Positions 42,475 through 52,030 of a stretch of 64,000 nucleotides of DNA are shown here, one piece after another. The stretch is from contig JAAEQD010000273.1 in NCBI GenBank assembly GCA_024231855.1, forward strand, positions 1-64,000. Direction: 5' to 3'. Position 1 is the stretch's first letter; every line of letters begins with the position of its first letter. The notes beneath the pieces are model-generated. The model saw only the letters and a list, made by a program, of their open reading frames with translations. It ran no database searches and was not told the origin of the DNA. Made by a program: the position numbers and the translations under genes. This DNA is from Candidatus Zixiibacteriota bacterium. GTDB lineage: Bacteria > Zixibacteria > MSB-5A5 > UBA10806 > 4484-95.

Positions 42475-42987
42475 CTAAACGGGCTCAACCGTTACAGTAT
42501 TGCCGGATTTACTAATAATTTTAACGGCAGTACCCCGGTCAATCGTTTGTCCATCGCTCGATCGTGCCAGGTAAGTAATTTCGCGGCCCATTAAAACACA
42601 GGAAATCTGTCCATTGCTACCTTCGGGGATAGCGTCAATAACTCTGGCGGCGCTGCCGATAAGATCTTTTTCCGTGATTGTCGAACTGGCCTGGCTGGCA
42701 TAAAAAGCTCGGATAATAAAATATCCGACAATACCTATCACCACCGCGCCGGCGATACCTGATAACGATGAAACCATCATGGTGTAGTCGCTGGATGCTC
42801 TAACCCCGAAGCTGACGGCTCCGAAACCAACCATCAGTAGCGAAATCATTTTCACACTGAAAATACTCGGCCCTGATGTGCCGTCATCCACATCACCGTC
42901 GGCATCTGCATCTGTATCGTGGCCGAAAATCGCGCTCAGGATGAGTATCAGAAAACCCACTCCAAAAATCGTGGCAAAAATAAGCAC
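42475..42987 (-). CDS. NfeD-like membrane protein (flotillin partner)
   Basis: A 170-residue protein with two to four membrane helices, beginning with a GTG (AGAGGAGG upstream). The C-terminal about 60 residues (ITEKDLIGSAARVIDAIPEGSNGQISCVLMGREITYLARSS) form an OB-like NfeD C-terminal domain. In many bacteria an NfeD-type gene such as yuaF accompanies a flotillin gene, as here, and its product may stabilise or tether the flotillin assembly. An acidic DTDADADGD loop follows the first helix. Confidence 0.85.
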   Translation of the reverse strand: MLIFATIFGVGFLILILSAIFGHDTDADADGDVDDGTSGPSIFSVKMISLLMVGFGAVSFGVRASSDYTMMVSSLSGIAGAVVIGIVGYFIIRAFYASQASSTITEKDLIGSAARVIDAIPEGSNGQISCVLMGREITYLARSSDGQTIDRGTAVKIISKSGNTVTVEPV

Positions 42988-43203
42988 CGGTCTTACCTCC
43001 TCTGCTGATAACTCAGCTTGCTCTAAAATACCCTTGAGCGTATTTAATATTCAAAAAATTTTACAATGCCCGGGAATTGTTATCAGAAATCATAAGTGCG
43101 CAATGCCTACAATTCTCCGACATATCTTAAGTTAATCGTAGGAGATATAGAAGATTTTTGCAAGTTAATTAAAGAATCGTTTTATCGCGTTTTGGTTATG
43201 AAT

Positions 43204-44664
43204 TTATTCGTTACGCAGGGCTTCAACAGGATCGATTCTGGCGGCGCGAGAGGCGGGGTAATAACCTGCCGCCAGGCTAACAACAAGACCGAACAGAAAC
43301 GCGGTTAACACCAACCACCAGGGCAGCGCGAAAAGTTCCATGACTTCCCAACCCTGATTCTCCATCACAATCCGGGCTACAATCGAGGCGATCCTGGTTG
43401 CCAACCAACCGAATAGAATCCCCATAAGTGATCCCAGTGTGCCGATCACAGCCGATTCTACCAGAAATAGCAGGCGGATATAGCCCTCATGGGCGCCCAG
43501 AGATTTCAAAACACCTATCTCGCGAGTACGTTCGATAATAGACATCACCATCGTATTGGCAATCCCCAGTGAGGCGGTCGCTAAAGCGACCAGCCCGATT
43601 ACTCCCAGGGCGATATTGAAATAGATAAAGAAACGACGGATTTCCTTAAATTGCTCGGCATAGCTAAAAGTGTCATAGCCAAGAGCTTCAACCGAATCGC
43701 GCACATGCTCATAGGCAACGAACGGATCCAGGCTTAAAGTGACCTGGGGGTAACTCTTATCGGTTTCACTGTTCGAGGTGAAGAACTTGTTGCTTTTAAA
43801 TTGAATGAACAGATCGGCGGGATCGCTGCTTATACCGCCACTATTGAACCGAGCAGCCGTTGAGGTCGGAATAATGACCGGCTCAATCTTCAACCGATGG
43901 CTTCGGCCACCCTTGAACACTCCACAAACCTTCAATGTATCGGCTACAATGTTGGGGACGTTGATGAACCCATCCAGGAAACGCTCAGCGGCAAAGCCTA
44001 ATTCCTGACGAGCTATTCTTTTGAAATAATCAGCGTACCACAGCGAGTCCAATTCGATATCTTCCAATCTCCTAAGTATTTCGCCGTCGTTATCCCGGAA
44101 TATATATATCAGCCCGCTATCAATATTAGCTTTCTTCACCGAGATTATAAGTTGACGGCCGATAATCGAGTCGGGTTCATCAATCGAGAGCATTTCCAAT
44201 AGTTCATCGGTTACAAAGGCTTCATCAACGCTATCGCCGGCAAACGAGGAACCCGCCAGAAGGCGTGAAAAAAGACGGGTATTCAATGCCGCTTCGGGCA
44301 AAGCCTGAGCGGATGTTGTTACTGTTGTATCATCAGAAACTACCGTGACGGTAAATTCATCAAACGGGTAGGCCAGGTCAACGCCGGGAACACTCGATAG
44401 TATCGTAATCGCGTTGTTATCAAGCACGGCTGTTTCGAGTGAGTCAATGGCTTCATCGCTATCATTGGGGTAAACTATCATGGTTGAAAATAAGCCCAGC
44501 TCATTAAATTGATCGGCTACAAGCTTTTGATTGCCTGCTCCGAAAGAAACCATGGCTACGAAAGCGGCAATCGCGATAACCACACCGGATATAGTCAGAA
44601 TAGCCCGAAGTTTCATCCGCCAGAGATTACTGAGCGATATCGATATTAAATCACGTAGATTCAT
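43204..44664 (-). CDS. ABC transporter permease (MacB/FtsX type)
   Basis: A 486-residue permease with the four-helix MacB/FtsX plan: helix one in TISGVVIAIAAFVAMVSFGAG, a large periplasmic domain (about 50-340), and three C-terminal helices ending in VVSLAAGYYPASRAARIDPVEALRNE. The periplasmic domain carries an acidic linker and many Thr/Ser. Such permeases move or extract substrates such as lipoproteins, peptides or toxins. The gene starts four bases inside the end of the ATPase gene. Confidence 0.92.
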   Translation of the reverse strand: MNLRDLISISLSNLWRMKLRAILTISGVVIAIAAFVAMVSFGAGNQKLVADQFNELGLFSTMIVYPNDSDEAIDSLETAVLDNNAITILSSVPGVDLAYPFDEFTVTVVSDDTTVTTSAQALPEAALNTRLFSRLLAGSSFAGDSVDEAFVTDELLEMLSIDEPDSIIGRQLIISVKKANIDSGLIYIFRDNDGEILRRLEDIELDSLWYADYFKRIARQELGFAAERFLDGFINVPNIVADTLKVCGVFKGGRSHRLKIEPVIIPTSTAARFNSGGISSDPADLFIQFKSNKFFTSNSETDKSYPQVTLSLDPFVAYEHVRDSVEALGYDTFSYAEQFKEIRRFFIYFNIALGVIGLVALATASLGIANTMVMSIIERTREIGVLKSLGAHEGYIRLLFLVESAVIGTLGSLMGILFGWLATRIASIVARIVMENQGWEVMELFALPWWLVLTAFLFGLVVSLAAGYYPASRAARIDPVEALRNE

Positions 44665-45389
44665 GGCTTTTCCCGCTTGCTTGACGAGGAACCGATATTA
44701 TCGATAATTTTGCCGTAATGCATACTGATTATTCGATGGCAGCAGCGATTAGCGAAATCGAGATCATGCGTTGCCATAATGATTGTAAGGCCTTGTTTGT
44801 TGAGATCGGAAAGTAAGTTGGCGATGAGTTGTGAGTTCTCATAGTCGAGGTTACCGGTAGGCTCATCGGCAAACAATATCTCCGGGCTTTTAACCAGGGC
44901 GCGAGCGATTGCCACCCGCTGCTGTTCACCGCCGGAAAGATCGGCCGGACGGTGGCTCAGACGGTCGCCGAGACCGAGATTACCCAGTATCTCGACCGCC
45001 TTTTCCTGACGTTCGCGTCCGGGAGTTGAATTGAAATAAAGCGCCATTTCAACGTTCTTCAGAGCCGAATAATGATAGATAAGATTGAATGATTGAAAAA
45101 CCATGCCAATTCGCCGCGCCCGGTAGGCTGCCAGTTCACGACGGTTAAACGTGGATAGTTTCGTGTTTTCAATCTCGATTTGGCCCGAGGTGGGCGTATC
45201 CAGACCCGCTAACAGGCTCAGAAGAGTCGATTTACCCGATCCCGAAGCGCCGACTATGCCCAGAAATTCCCCTCTTTTTACCGATAAACTGACCTCATCA
45301 ACGGCTCGAACTTGTTGTGGGCCACGATTGTAATAGCGGCAAAGACTATGAGTTTTTAGTAAGTTAGAGGTTTTAGTATCACTCTGCAT
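44661..45389 (-). CDS. ABC transporter ATP-binding protein (LolD/MacB type)
   Basis: A 242-residue ATPase with Walker [10 protein letters not shown], the Q-loop in [13 protein letters not shown], signature [15 protein letters not shown], Walker B ILFADEP and the H-loop MATHD. It belongs to the LolD/MacB-like group that drives FtsX-type permeases, and the permease gene overlaps its end by four bases. No accessory adaptor (MacA) is visible nearby. No good ribosome site lies before the ATG. Confidence 0.93.
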   Translation of the reverse strand: MQSDTKTSNLLKTHSLCRYYNRGPQQVRAVDEVSLSVKRGEFLGIVGASGSGKSTLLSLLAGLDTPTSGQIEIENTKLSTFNRRELAAYRARRIGMVFQSFNLIYHYSALKNVEMALYFNSTPGRERQEKAVEILGNLGLGDRLSHRPADLSGGEQQRVAIARALVKSPEILFADEPTGNLDYENSQLIANLLSDLNKQGLTIIMATHDLDFANRCCHRIISMHYGKIIDNIGSSSSKREKP

Positions 45390-45736
45390 AATTTACAGGC
45401 CTGATTATTTGATGCACTTCCCTATTAATCGGATAAGTATCCTTGAAATCCAGAACAGGGTCGATAGAACCCTTATTCGCCAACTGTATGCTTATCGAAT
45501 ACGTTTGATATGTGGCTTTGTTGCGCCCTGAATAAGGATGTAGTAGCATTATCAATGCTTAGCTTTCGTCCATCTGTACGACTAAATCCAAACTCCATAA
45601 TTCAATATCATAATGAATTCGGCGTTTTTTTGGCGAAACTAATAGCGTTTATCACTTCAATATATCAATACTTCCCCTGATCTTCCGATATGATAATTAT
45701 AGATATATATATTTAATACTCAAGATAGGTTGAAAT
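45390..45736. other. Intergenic region with no supported gene
   Basis: About 350 bases separate the leftward ABC operon and the rightward pilT gene. It should hold both promoters. I see no gene, repeat or convincing promoter pair in it. Confidence 0.5.
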
Positions 45737-46825
45737 ATGGCTAAAATAGACCAACTATTGAAAATAGTGAAAGAAGCCAAGGCCTCGGATTTACATCTGG
45801 GCGCGGGAAGCGTGCCCATAATCAGGGTTAATGGCCTGCTGGAAAAGACTCGCGCCAGCAAACTCACTAACGAAGGTATCTCCCAATTAATATTTGAGAT
45901 TCTCACAGATAAGCAGATTAAGCAGTTCGAGAGTACCGGCGATCTGGATTTTTCATATGGAATAGAAAACGTTGCCCGTTTCAGGATAAATATATACCAA
46001 ACTTTCCATGGTATTGGAGTAGCGATAAGGCTTATCACTGATGAGATATCCGATCTTATGACATTGGGATTTAATGACAGTGTAGTGAAACTGACCGAGC
46101 ATAAATCTGGTATCGTCCTGGTTACCGGGCCGACCAACAGCGGAAAAACCACCACGCTGGCAGCTATGGTCGATCATATCAATACCAATTTCTCTAAACA
46201 TATCGTTACCCTTGAAGACCCAATCGAGATGGTTCATACTAACAAAAACTCGATGATATCACAACGTCAGATTGGACTTCATTCCGAATCGTTCCCTATG
46301 GCTTTAAGAGCCGCTCTTCGGGAAGATCCGGATGTTATCCTGGTGGGTGAGATGCGTGATACCGAAACGATCTCATTGGCTGTTACTGCCGCCGAGGTGG
46401 GGTTGTTGGTGCTCGGTACCCTTCATACCGGGACAGCATCAAGTACGGTTAATAGAGTTATCGACGTGTTTCCGCCCGAGCAGCAACAGCAGATACGGAT
46501 AATGTTAGCAGATGCTCTGGTGGGTGTGGTTTCTCAGCAATTGGTTCGGAAAGTCGACAATTCTGGACGAACGGTGGCGTTCGAGTTACTCACACGAACC
46601 ACATCGCTGGCCAGTCTAATTCGGGACTCCAAGACTCATCAAATACCGACAACGATTCAAACCGGCCGTAAACAGGGAATGCAGCTTCTAGATAACCATC
46701 TCCGCGAACTGGTAGATAAAAACGTAATAACCTCCGATGAAGCCTTAAGGGTGGCAACGAATCCATCACAATTCACGGCAGGGCCTAAAACATCTAAGCT
46801 GGATGCAGAATTAATTAGAAGGTAA
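45737..46825 (+). CDS. pilT: PilT-type type IV pilus retraction ATPase
   Basis: A 362-residue AAA+-like ATPase. The N-terminal SDLHLGAGSVPIIRVNG domain, Walker A GPTNSGKTTT (131-140), the Asp box LEDPIE, Walker B LREDPDVILVGEMRD and the His box AAEVGLLVLGTLHT are all PilT marks. The C-terminal SLASLIRDSKTHQI block is the PilT membrane-contact region. It disassembles pili to pull the cell or DNA. Its stop shares a base with the ATG of the next gene (TAATG), so its product is made together with the multidomain protein that follows. Confidence 0.93.
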   Translation: MAKIDQLLKIVKEAKASDLHLGAGSVPIIRVNGLLEKTRASKLTNEGISQLIFEILTDKQIKQFESTGDLDFSYGIENVARFRINIYQTFHGIGVAIRLITDEISDLMTLGFNDSVVKLTEHKSGIVLVTGPTNSGKTTTLAAMVDHINTNFSKHIVTLEDPIEMVHTNKNSMISQRQIGLHSESFPMALRAALREDPDVILVGEMRDTETISLAVTAAEVGLLVLGTLHTGTASSTVNRVIDVFPPEQQQQIRIMLADALVGVVSQQLVRKVDNSGRTVAFELLTRTTSLASLIRDSKTHQIPTTIQTGRKQGMQLLDNHLRELVDKNVITSDEALRVATNPSQFTAGPKTSKLDAELIRR

Positions 46826-48963
46826 TGAAGCCGGCAATTAAAAAATTACGATTGGATGAAATCCTCCTTATGGAAAATCTTGTTTCCCCGGAGCAGATTT
46901 CCGAGGCGTTGATGCGTCAAAAAGTATCAGGAGGGAAATTCGGTTCGCAGTTGCTGTTCCATCGCTATATAGACGAGCATAGCCTGGTAAAAGCGTTGGC
47001 GATACAGTTTAATTGTGATGGGATAGTACTATCTCAAATAGAAATCAACGATGAGGTTATCCAACTGATCCCGGCTAAACAAGCAACCGCTCGTAAGATT
47101 ATACCATTTGAATATGATAAGAAAAGTAACACCATTAAGATCGCTTGTGAAGATCCATCCGATCCCCAGTTGATTAATGAACTAAATTTTATTGTCCGAG
47201 AGAAACACGTTAAGTTGTATGTAGCTTCCGAACTGTCGATAGAAACAGCTATAAATAAATACTATAAAGGACAGCAAGCCAGCCTGGACATGAAGCTTTC
47301 GATAGAATTGCCTGATTTAACTTTCAGTGATGACGAAACCACGATCGCTAAAACTGAAATAAAAGAGGCGGAGCAGTTTACCTCCTCCTCGGCCGTATTG
47401 ATGATAACCGATGAGGAATACTCCAGTTCGCTATATCAAACGGTCCTGGAACGAGATAATATACAGATGAATATATGTGACTCCTGTGAAGAAGCGTTGA
47501 AGGTAATAGATAGCGGAAATTACAGATCGGTATTGATAAAAGATTCCGTCGCGGGCGATCATTCGTTGATTATCGACCGCCTACGTAAAACCTCCCCCCG
47601 AACATCAGTTAGATTTTTCAAAACATCATCATCACTACTCCTGGAGAATGAAGCATTAACGAATGCTGAAACGATGTTTAAAGCGAATCTCAAGCTCTTT
47701 ACATCGCTTTTATCATCCAAAGAAAACTTACCAATAAATCATAGCGGTATTGTCGGTCAATATGTCGAAAGATTATGCCTGAAGCTCGGCTTGCCTGATA
47801 ACGACAGGCTGGTAATAACAAACGCCGCTTATATTCACGACCTGGCCGGTTTTTATTATCGGGATATTGAAGTCCAGGATCATTCAACAACTATAAAACG
47901 GACAGTCAGGTTTCTTAAATCGCTCGATTATCCGCGGGATGTTGTGGCAATGCTCGACTGTATGTATAAAGATTTAAAATCCGACCACAATAGAAATCTG
48001 CCTATTGAAATTCTTGGCGGGAATATATTAACCATTGTCGATCTGTTCTGTGAGAACATTCAACTCGATCAGAAATTGACTCTCGAAAAGCTGGAAACTT
48101 TAAAAAAGAAATTACGCGAATTTTCAGGGCGGCTTTTTCTAAGCGAAGTAGTCGAAGCTTTTATTGGCATGATGCAGGAGGAGATAGCAAATTTACAATC
48201 TGTTTCACGAATCGGTCAGATTATGATATATTCAAATGATCAGGAAGCTTCATATCCTCTAGAACTCAGACTCAAAAACGAGAATTTCGGGATTGTTTCG
48301 GAGAACTCGCCAGGGTCATTGCTTGCCCTTTATAAACGCAGTCGGCCCGATATCATGGTCATGGTACTGAAAGGCCGGCCGGAGGAAATTATCACGACCG
48401 TTGAGCAATTCGGCGAGGATGGTTTGGATTATTATCAGATCCCGATCTTTTTAATGGTCGAGAACTCCTCTGTCGCGAAACTGGTAACACTGTTTGAGAA
48501 AGGTATCGAGGACGTGATCGCGATAGACGGAAATATTGATCTATTATTGGTCAAACTGTGTAAAATCAGATCTCAATTGGCGGCGAAAACCGATCAAGCC
48601 CGAAGAGTAAACGAGAATGTTGAAGGTGCTAGAGGCCGATTGTCGGATATGAATCTGATTGACCTGATGCAAGCTTTGGCGCCCGGGCTGAAGACAGTTA
48701 AATTGACCATAAACTCCAATACCTCTTCGGATGATCAATTGATTATCTACCTAAAAAAAGGCAATATTATTAATGCCCGGCTTAAAGATAAAAACGGGGC
48801 CGAGGCTATTTACGAAGGCATGATCTGGACCGACGGCAGTTGGCACGTTGAACCGGTTGTCGAAGATGATCTTCCCGAACCCAACAATCAACTCTCCAAT
48901 GATTCCATACTTATGGAAGGCGCCTACCGGCTCGATGAAATGATAAAAGCGAACCAACTCTAA
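46825..48963 (+). CDS. Multidomain signalling protein: MshEN - receiver-like - HD - receiver-like - DUF4388
   Basis: A 712-residue cytoplasmic protein. Residues about 8-150 form an MshEN (GspE N-terminal) domain, which binds cyclic di-GMP in pilus ATPases. Residues about 193-300 look like a receiver domain without its phosphorylated aspartate. About 325-460 resemble an HD-GYP-like domain: HD pair H338-D339 in AAYIHDLAGFYY and the LPIEILGGNILTIVDLF helix are kept, but the GYP motif is missing. About 480-595 is another receiver-like domain, and about 602-700 a DUF4388 (PATAN) domain. It is translationally coupled to pilT, so it probably links a second messenger to pilus retraction. Confidence 0.8.
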   Translation: MKPAIKKLRLDEILLMENLVSPEQISEALMRQKVSGGKFGSQLLFHRYIDEHSLVKALAIQFNCDGIVLSQIEINDEVIQLIPAKQATARKIIPFEYDKKSNTIKIACEDPSDPQLINELNFIVREKHVKLYVASELSIETAINKYYKGQQASLDMKLSIELPDLTFSDDETTIAKTEIKEAEQFTSSSAVLMITDEEYSSSLYQTVLERDNIQMNICDSCEEALKVIDSGNYRSVLIKDSVAGDHSLIIDRLRKTSPRTSVRFFKTSSSLLLENEALTNAETMFKANLKLFTSLLSSKENLPINHSGIVGQYVERLCLKLGLPDNDRLVITNAAYIHDLAGFYYRDIEVQDHSTTIKRTVRFLKSLDYPRDVVAMLDCMYKDLKSDHNRNLPIEILGGNILTIVDLFCENIQLDQKLTLEKLETLKKKLREFSGRLFLSEVVEAFIGMMQEEIANLQSVSRIGQIMIYSNDQEASYPLELRLKNENFGIVSENSPGSLLALYKRSRPDIMVMVLKGRPEEIITTVEQFGEDGLDYYQIPIFLMVENSSVAKLVTLFEKGIEDVIAIDGNIDLLLVKLCKIRSQLAAKTDQARRVNENVEGARGRLSDMNLIDLMQALAPGLKTVKLTINSNTSSDDQLIIYLKKGNIINARLKDKNGAEAIYEGMIWTDGSWHVEPVVEDDLPEPNNQLSNDSILMEGAYRLDEMIKANQL

Positions 48964-49112
48964 TCCGGTTTTAAAACTATCCACTTAATCATTTAATAAT
49001 TAAATTTCGCTGATCATCAATCTTTTTCCCTTAAAAGATAAAACTTTTCGGGCTAAAATCCGTATTGTAAGGAAGTAAGAATTAAAATTCAGGTGAATAT
49101 TTAGAAGGAGCA

Positions 49113-51020
49113 ATGAGTATGCTATCATCGAATCGCAACCGCCCCGCAATTATAATCGCTGTACTGTTTTCAATTATCGCGATTGCCGGAACCTCAATTG
49201 CCGGGCCGAACACCCTAATTCGTGATGAAATCCCGGATAAATATAAATGGGATCTCAATGACATATACCCCAATTGGGAAACCTGGGAAAAGGGACTGGC
49301 CGAATTGGAAGCCAAAATGGACGAGTATGCCGACCTGAAAGGAACTCTTGGCCAGGGCCCCGAACAACTTCTCAAAGCCTATAAGCTTGATGATCAGTTA
49401 GGCATGTTGTCTTACAAAGTCTACAGATATCCGGCCCTGACGCGAGCAACCGATACACGAGACAACGAGATTGGCGCCAAACTTCAACAGGTTCAAATCA
49501 CATTCTCAAAATTCAATGTAGCTACGGCCTGGTTTCAGCCTGAGCTTTTGGAAATACCCTGGGAAACGATGAAGGATTGGCTGGATGAAACCGACGAATT
49601 GAAACCGTACCGCTTTTTAATCGAAGACCTTTATCGTCAGCAGGAGCATGTCCATTCGGAGGATAAAGAGATATTACTGTCATATTTCAGTCCATTCAGA
49701 GGAACACCGAGTACGATTTATAATGAATTATCAATCTCAGATATCAAATTTAATGAAATCACCCTGTCCGATGGCGAGACCGCTACGATAACCGAAGGTA
49801 AATATCGCAACATATTAGCGACCAATCGCAATCAGGATGATAGACAGAAAGCATTCGAAGCTCTCTACAGTGTTTACCATGAAAATGTTAATACTTATGC
49901 AGCGATCTATAACTCGGTTCTGCAACGTGATTGGTCATCCGCTCAAGCACGTAATTATAATTCGTCATTGGAAGCCGCTCTTGACGGCGATAACGTTCCG
50001 GTTGAAGTATATAAAAACTTGATCGCCAGGGTGAAAGAAGGCATGGAACCTGTTAGGCGCTACATGCGATTACGTAAAAATGCTTTGGGCCTGGATGTAT
50101 ATCACCTATATGACGGTTCTATTCCGCTGGTAGATTTCAATAAAACATACGAATACGATGACGCTAAGCCCTGGATTCTGGAAGCGATAAAGCCGCTGGG
50201 CAAAGAATACGGGAAAAAGATTAAGACTGTTTTCCAGGATGGCTGGATAGACGTATATGAAAATGAAGGAAAATCAAGCGGCGCCTTTTCGGCCGGTGTC
50301 TATGGTGTTCACCCTTTCATACTGATGAACTATAACGAAACCATGGATAACGTTTTTACATTGGCTCATGAAGCCGGACACGCGACTCATACATTACTTT
50401 CGCAAGAGAATCAACCGTTCGCCACATCCAGCTACACTATTTTTGTAGCTGAAGTCGCTTCAACTTTAACCGAGGCGTTGCTCCTGGATTACTTTTTCGA
50501 TAAGACTGATGATCCAAAAGAGCGGATTGCCCTGCTTCAACAGGCTATAGATAATATAGTCGGCACGTTTTATTCCCAGGTTCTATTCGCCGATTTCGAA
50601 TGGCGAGCGCATAAAATGGTGGAAGAGGGCCAGCCGATTACAGCGGACGCGCTTCGCGCGTTGTATCTTGGCATGGAAGAGGAATACTATGGCGATGCCG
50701 TATTTGTGGATGATCTGTATGGCAGCTTATGGTCGCGAATCAGCCATTTCTATGATGTGCCGTTTTATGTTTACAAATACGCGACCTGTTTTGCCACCTC
50801 GGCTCAAATCTTCCAGGAAATTAAATCGCCCGACAGGAAAATCAGCGATGCCGCCAAGGAGAGATATCTGATCCTGCTAAAGTCGGGCGGCAACGATTAC
50901 CCGATGGAGCAGCTTAAGAAAGCCGGCGTTGATCTTTCTCAACAAGAGGCTTTCCAGGCTGTCGTCAATCAACTCGACGATCTGGTTGCCCGTCTGGAGA
51001 CGGAGTTGGACAGGCTTTAA
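49113..51020 (+). CDS. Exported M3 family oligoendopeptidase (PepF type)
   Basis: A 635-residue metallopeptidase with an N-terminal signal peptide (AIIIAVLFSIIAIAGTSIAG). The zinc site is HEAGH (H419, E420, H423) in TLAHEAGHATHTLL, with the downstream glutamate ligand in FVAEVASTLTEALL. The N-terminal half (IPDKYKWDLNDIYPNWETWE) is the helical PepF start. It should cut oligopeptides of about 6-20 residues in the periplasm or outside. AAGGAG lies before the ATG, and an 11-bp terminator follows. A second, cytoplasmic M3 peptidase is encoded at 55913-57718. Confidence 0.93.
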   Translation: MSMLSSNRNRPAIIIAVLFSIIAIAGTSIAGPNTLIRDEIPDKYKWDLNDIYPNWETWEKGLAELEAKMDEYADLKGTLGQGPEQLLKAYKLDDQLGMLSYKVYRYPALTRATDTRDNEIGAKLQQVQITFSKFNVATAWFQPELLEIPWETMKDWLDETDELKPYRFLIEDLYRQQEHVHSEDKEILLSYFSPFRGTPSTIYNELSISDIKFNEITLSDGETATITEGKYRNILATNRNQDDRQKAFEALYSVYHENVNTYAAIYNSVLQRDWSSAQARNYNSSLEAALDGDNVPVEVYKNLIARVKEGMEPVRRYMRLRKNALGLDVYHLYDGSIPLVDFNKTYEYDDAKPWILEAIKPLGKEYGKKIKTVFQDGWIDVYENEGKSSGAFSAGVYGVHPFILMNYNETMDNVFTLAHEAGHATHTLLSQENQPFATSSYTIFVAEVASTLTEALLLDYFFDKTDDPKERIALLQQAIDNIVGTFYSQVLFADFEWRAHKMVEEGQPITADALRALYLGMEEEYYGDAVFVDDLYGSLWSRISHFYDVPFYVYKYATCFATSAQIFQEIKSPDRKISDAAKERYLILLKSGGNDYPMEQLKKAGVDLSQQEAFQAVVNQLDDLVARLETELDRL

Positions 51021-51064
51021 GTAAGAAAATCCCAATACACACTCGTATCAAGCCCCGATACGAT

Positions 51065-51093
51065 AGAGCCGGGCGTTCTCAGCGCCCGGCTCT
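51065..51093. terminator. Strong bidirectional terminator
   Basis: AGAGCCGGGCG (51065-51075) and CGCCCGGCTCT (51083-51093) form a perfect 11-base stem with a seven-base loop, between the converging M3 peptidase and sorting-domain genes. Confidence 0.85.
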
Positions 51094-51125
51094 TGGTTTA
51101 TTGCATGTAATTCTTTTTTAACGAA

Positions 51126-51914
51126 CTATTTAATTAGTGTCATACTTCCAACATATTCATCATCCTCAGTGGAAAACTTGTAAAGATAAATACCGCTGGA
51201 AAAATCCCCAGCATTCCAATTAAAGGCGTGAGAACCAGCCGGTAGATGACCGCGGTAGATCTCATCGACAACCTGACCCATCAGGTTATAGATTTCGAGC
51301 TTTACATCACGCTCGGATGGGAGAACAAATGAGATGTTTGTCTGGGCGTTGAATGGATTGGGGTAGTTATGTGCTATTAAGTATGTTTTTGGCACCTCCG
51401 CCAGGTCACTTATATCAACGTTCTGTCTTGCTGAAACTAAAACCAAACTGGTATTTTGACCTCCCTGGCCGCCTTGCAGACCGGCAATATATAGTCTGAC
51501 TTCGGAAGTTGTATCATCTGGCGCCGTCCAGTCGAATATCCCGGTATTCTGGTTTTGAGATGAGAAACGAATTCCATTGGATTCGCCCGAAACACTATAG
51601 GTGGAAGTATTAGCGCCGGCCGAAATAGTTCCGGCATTTGCCGACCCTGAACCTTGACGACAACTGCCATTGAACTGCCGAATAGAATTTCCAGAGGCAT
51701 GAGAAATCGTGATGTTATAGGTCTCCCCCGCGATAAATTCTTCCGGGAATCCCTCGATCTGAATAGTCCCACCACTGTTGCCATGGCAAGATGAAGCGCA
51801 ACTACCGGACGATCCGGGCGCCCCGGAAAAACCCCGATATGACGGTTCACCAAAGGTTAAAGATAGTAATAATGTCAGCCAAACGACGACGACTATGACG
51901 ATTAATTTTCTCAT
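51126..51914 (-). CDS. Secreted protein with Reeler-like domain, Cys-His motif and C-terminal sorting domain
   Basis: About 262 residues from the ATG at 51914 (GGGGGA upstream; a TTG four codons earlier is less likely). A signal peptide is followed by GFSGAPGSSGSCASSCHGNSGG, which resembles the start of 'choice-of-anchor V' proteins. Those usually have a CxxCH haem motif; here the spacing is C-x3-C-H. A Reeler-like beta-sandwich fills about 35-165, and the final 80 residues are a sorting domain (HNYPNPFNAQTNISFVLP; SGIYLYKFST). It should be exported and attached to the surface. Function is unknown. Confidence 0.8.
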   Translation of the reverse strand: MRKLIVIVVVVWLTLLLSLTFGEPSYRGFSGAPGSSGSCASSCHGNSGGTIQIEGFPEEFIAGETYNITISHASGNSIRQFNGSCRQGSGSANAGTISAGANTSTYSVSGESNGIRFSSQNQNTGIFDWTAPDDTTSEVRLYIAGLQGGQGGQNTSLVLVSARQNVDISDLAEVPKTYLIAHNYPNPFNAQTNISFVLPSERDVKLEIYNLMGQVVDEIYRGHLPAGSHAFNWNAGDFSSGIYLYKFSTEDDEYVGSMTLIK

Positions 51915-52030
51915 CGAATCCCCCAATGATTATTTACATTCTAATTATTACTTTTGTAATAAGTTAGTCTTAAATATAAATAAGTCAACATAAAAGATTG
52001 ATAATATTTATAAGGAGGAAATAGAAAATG

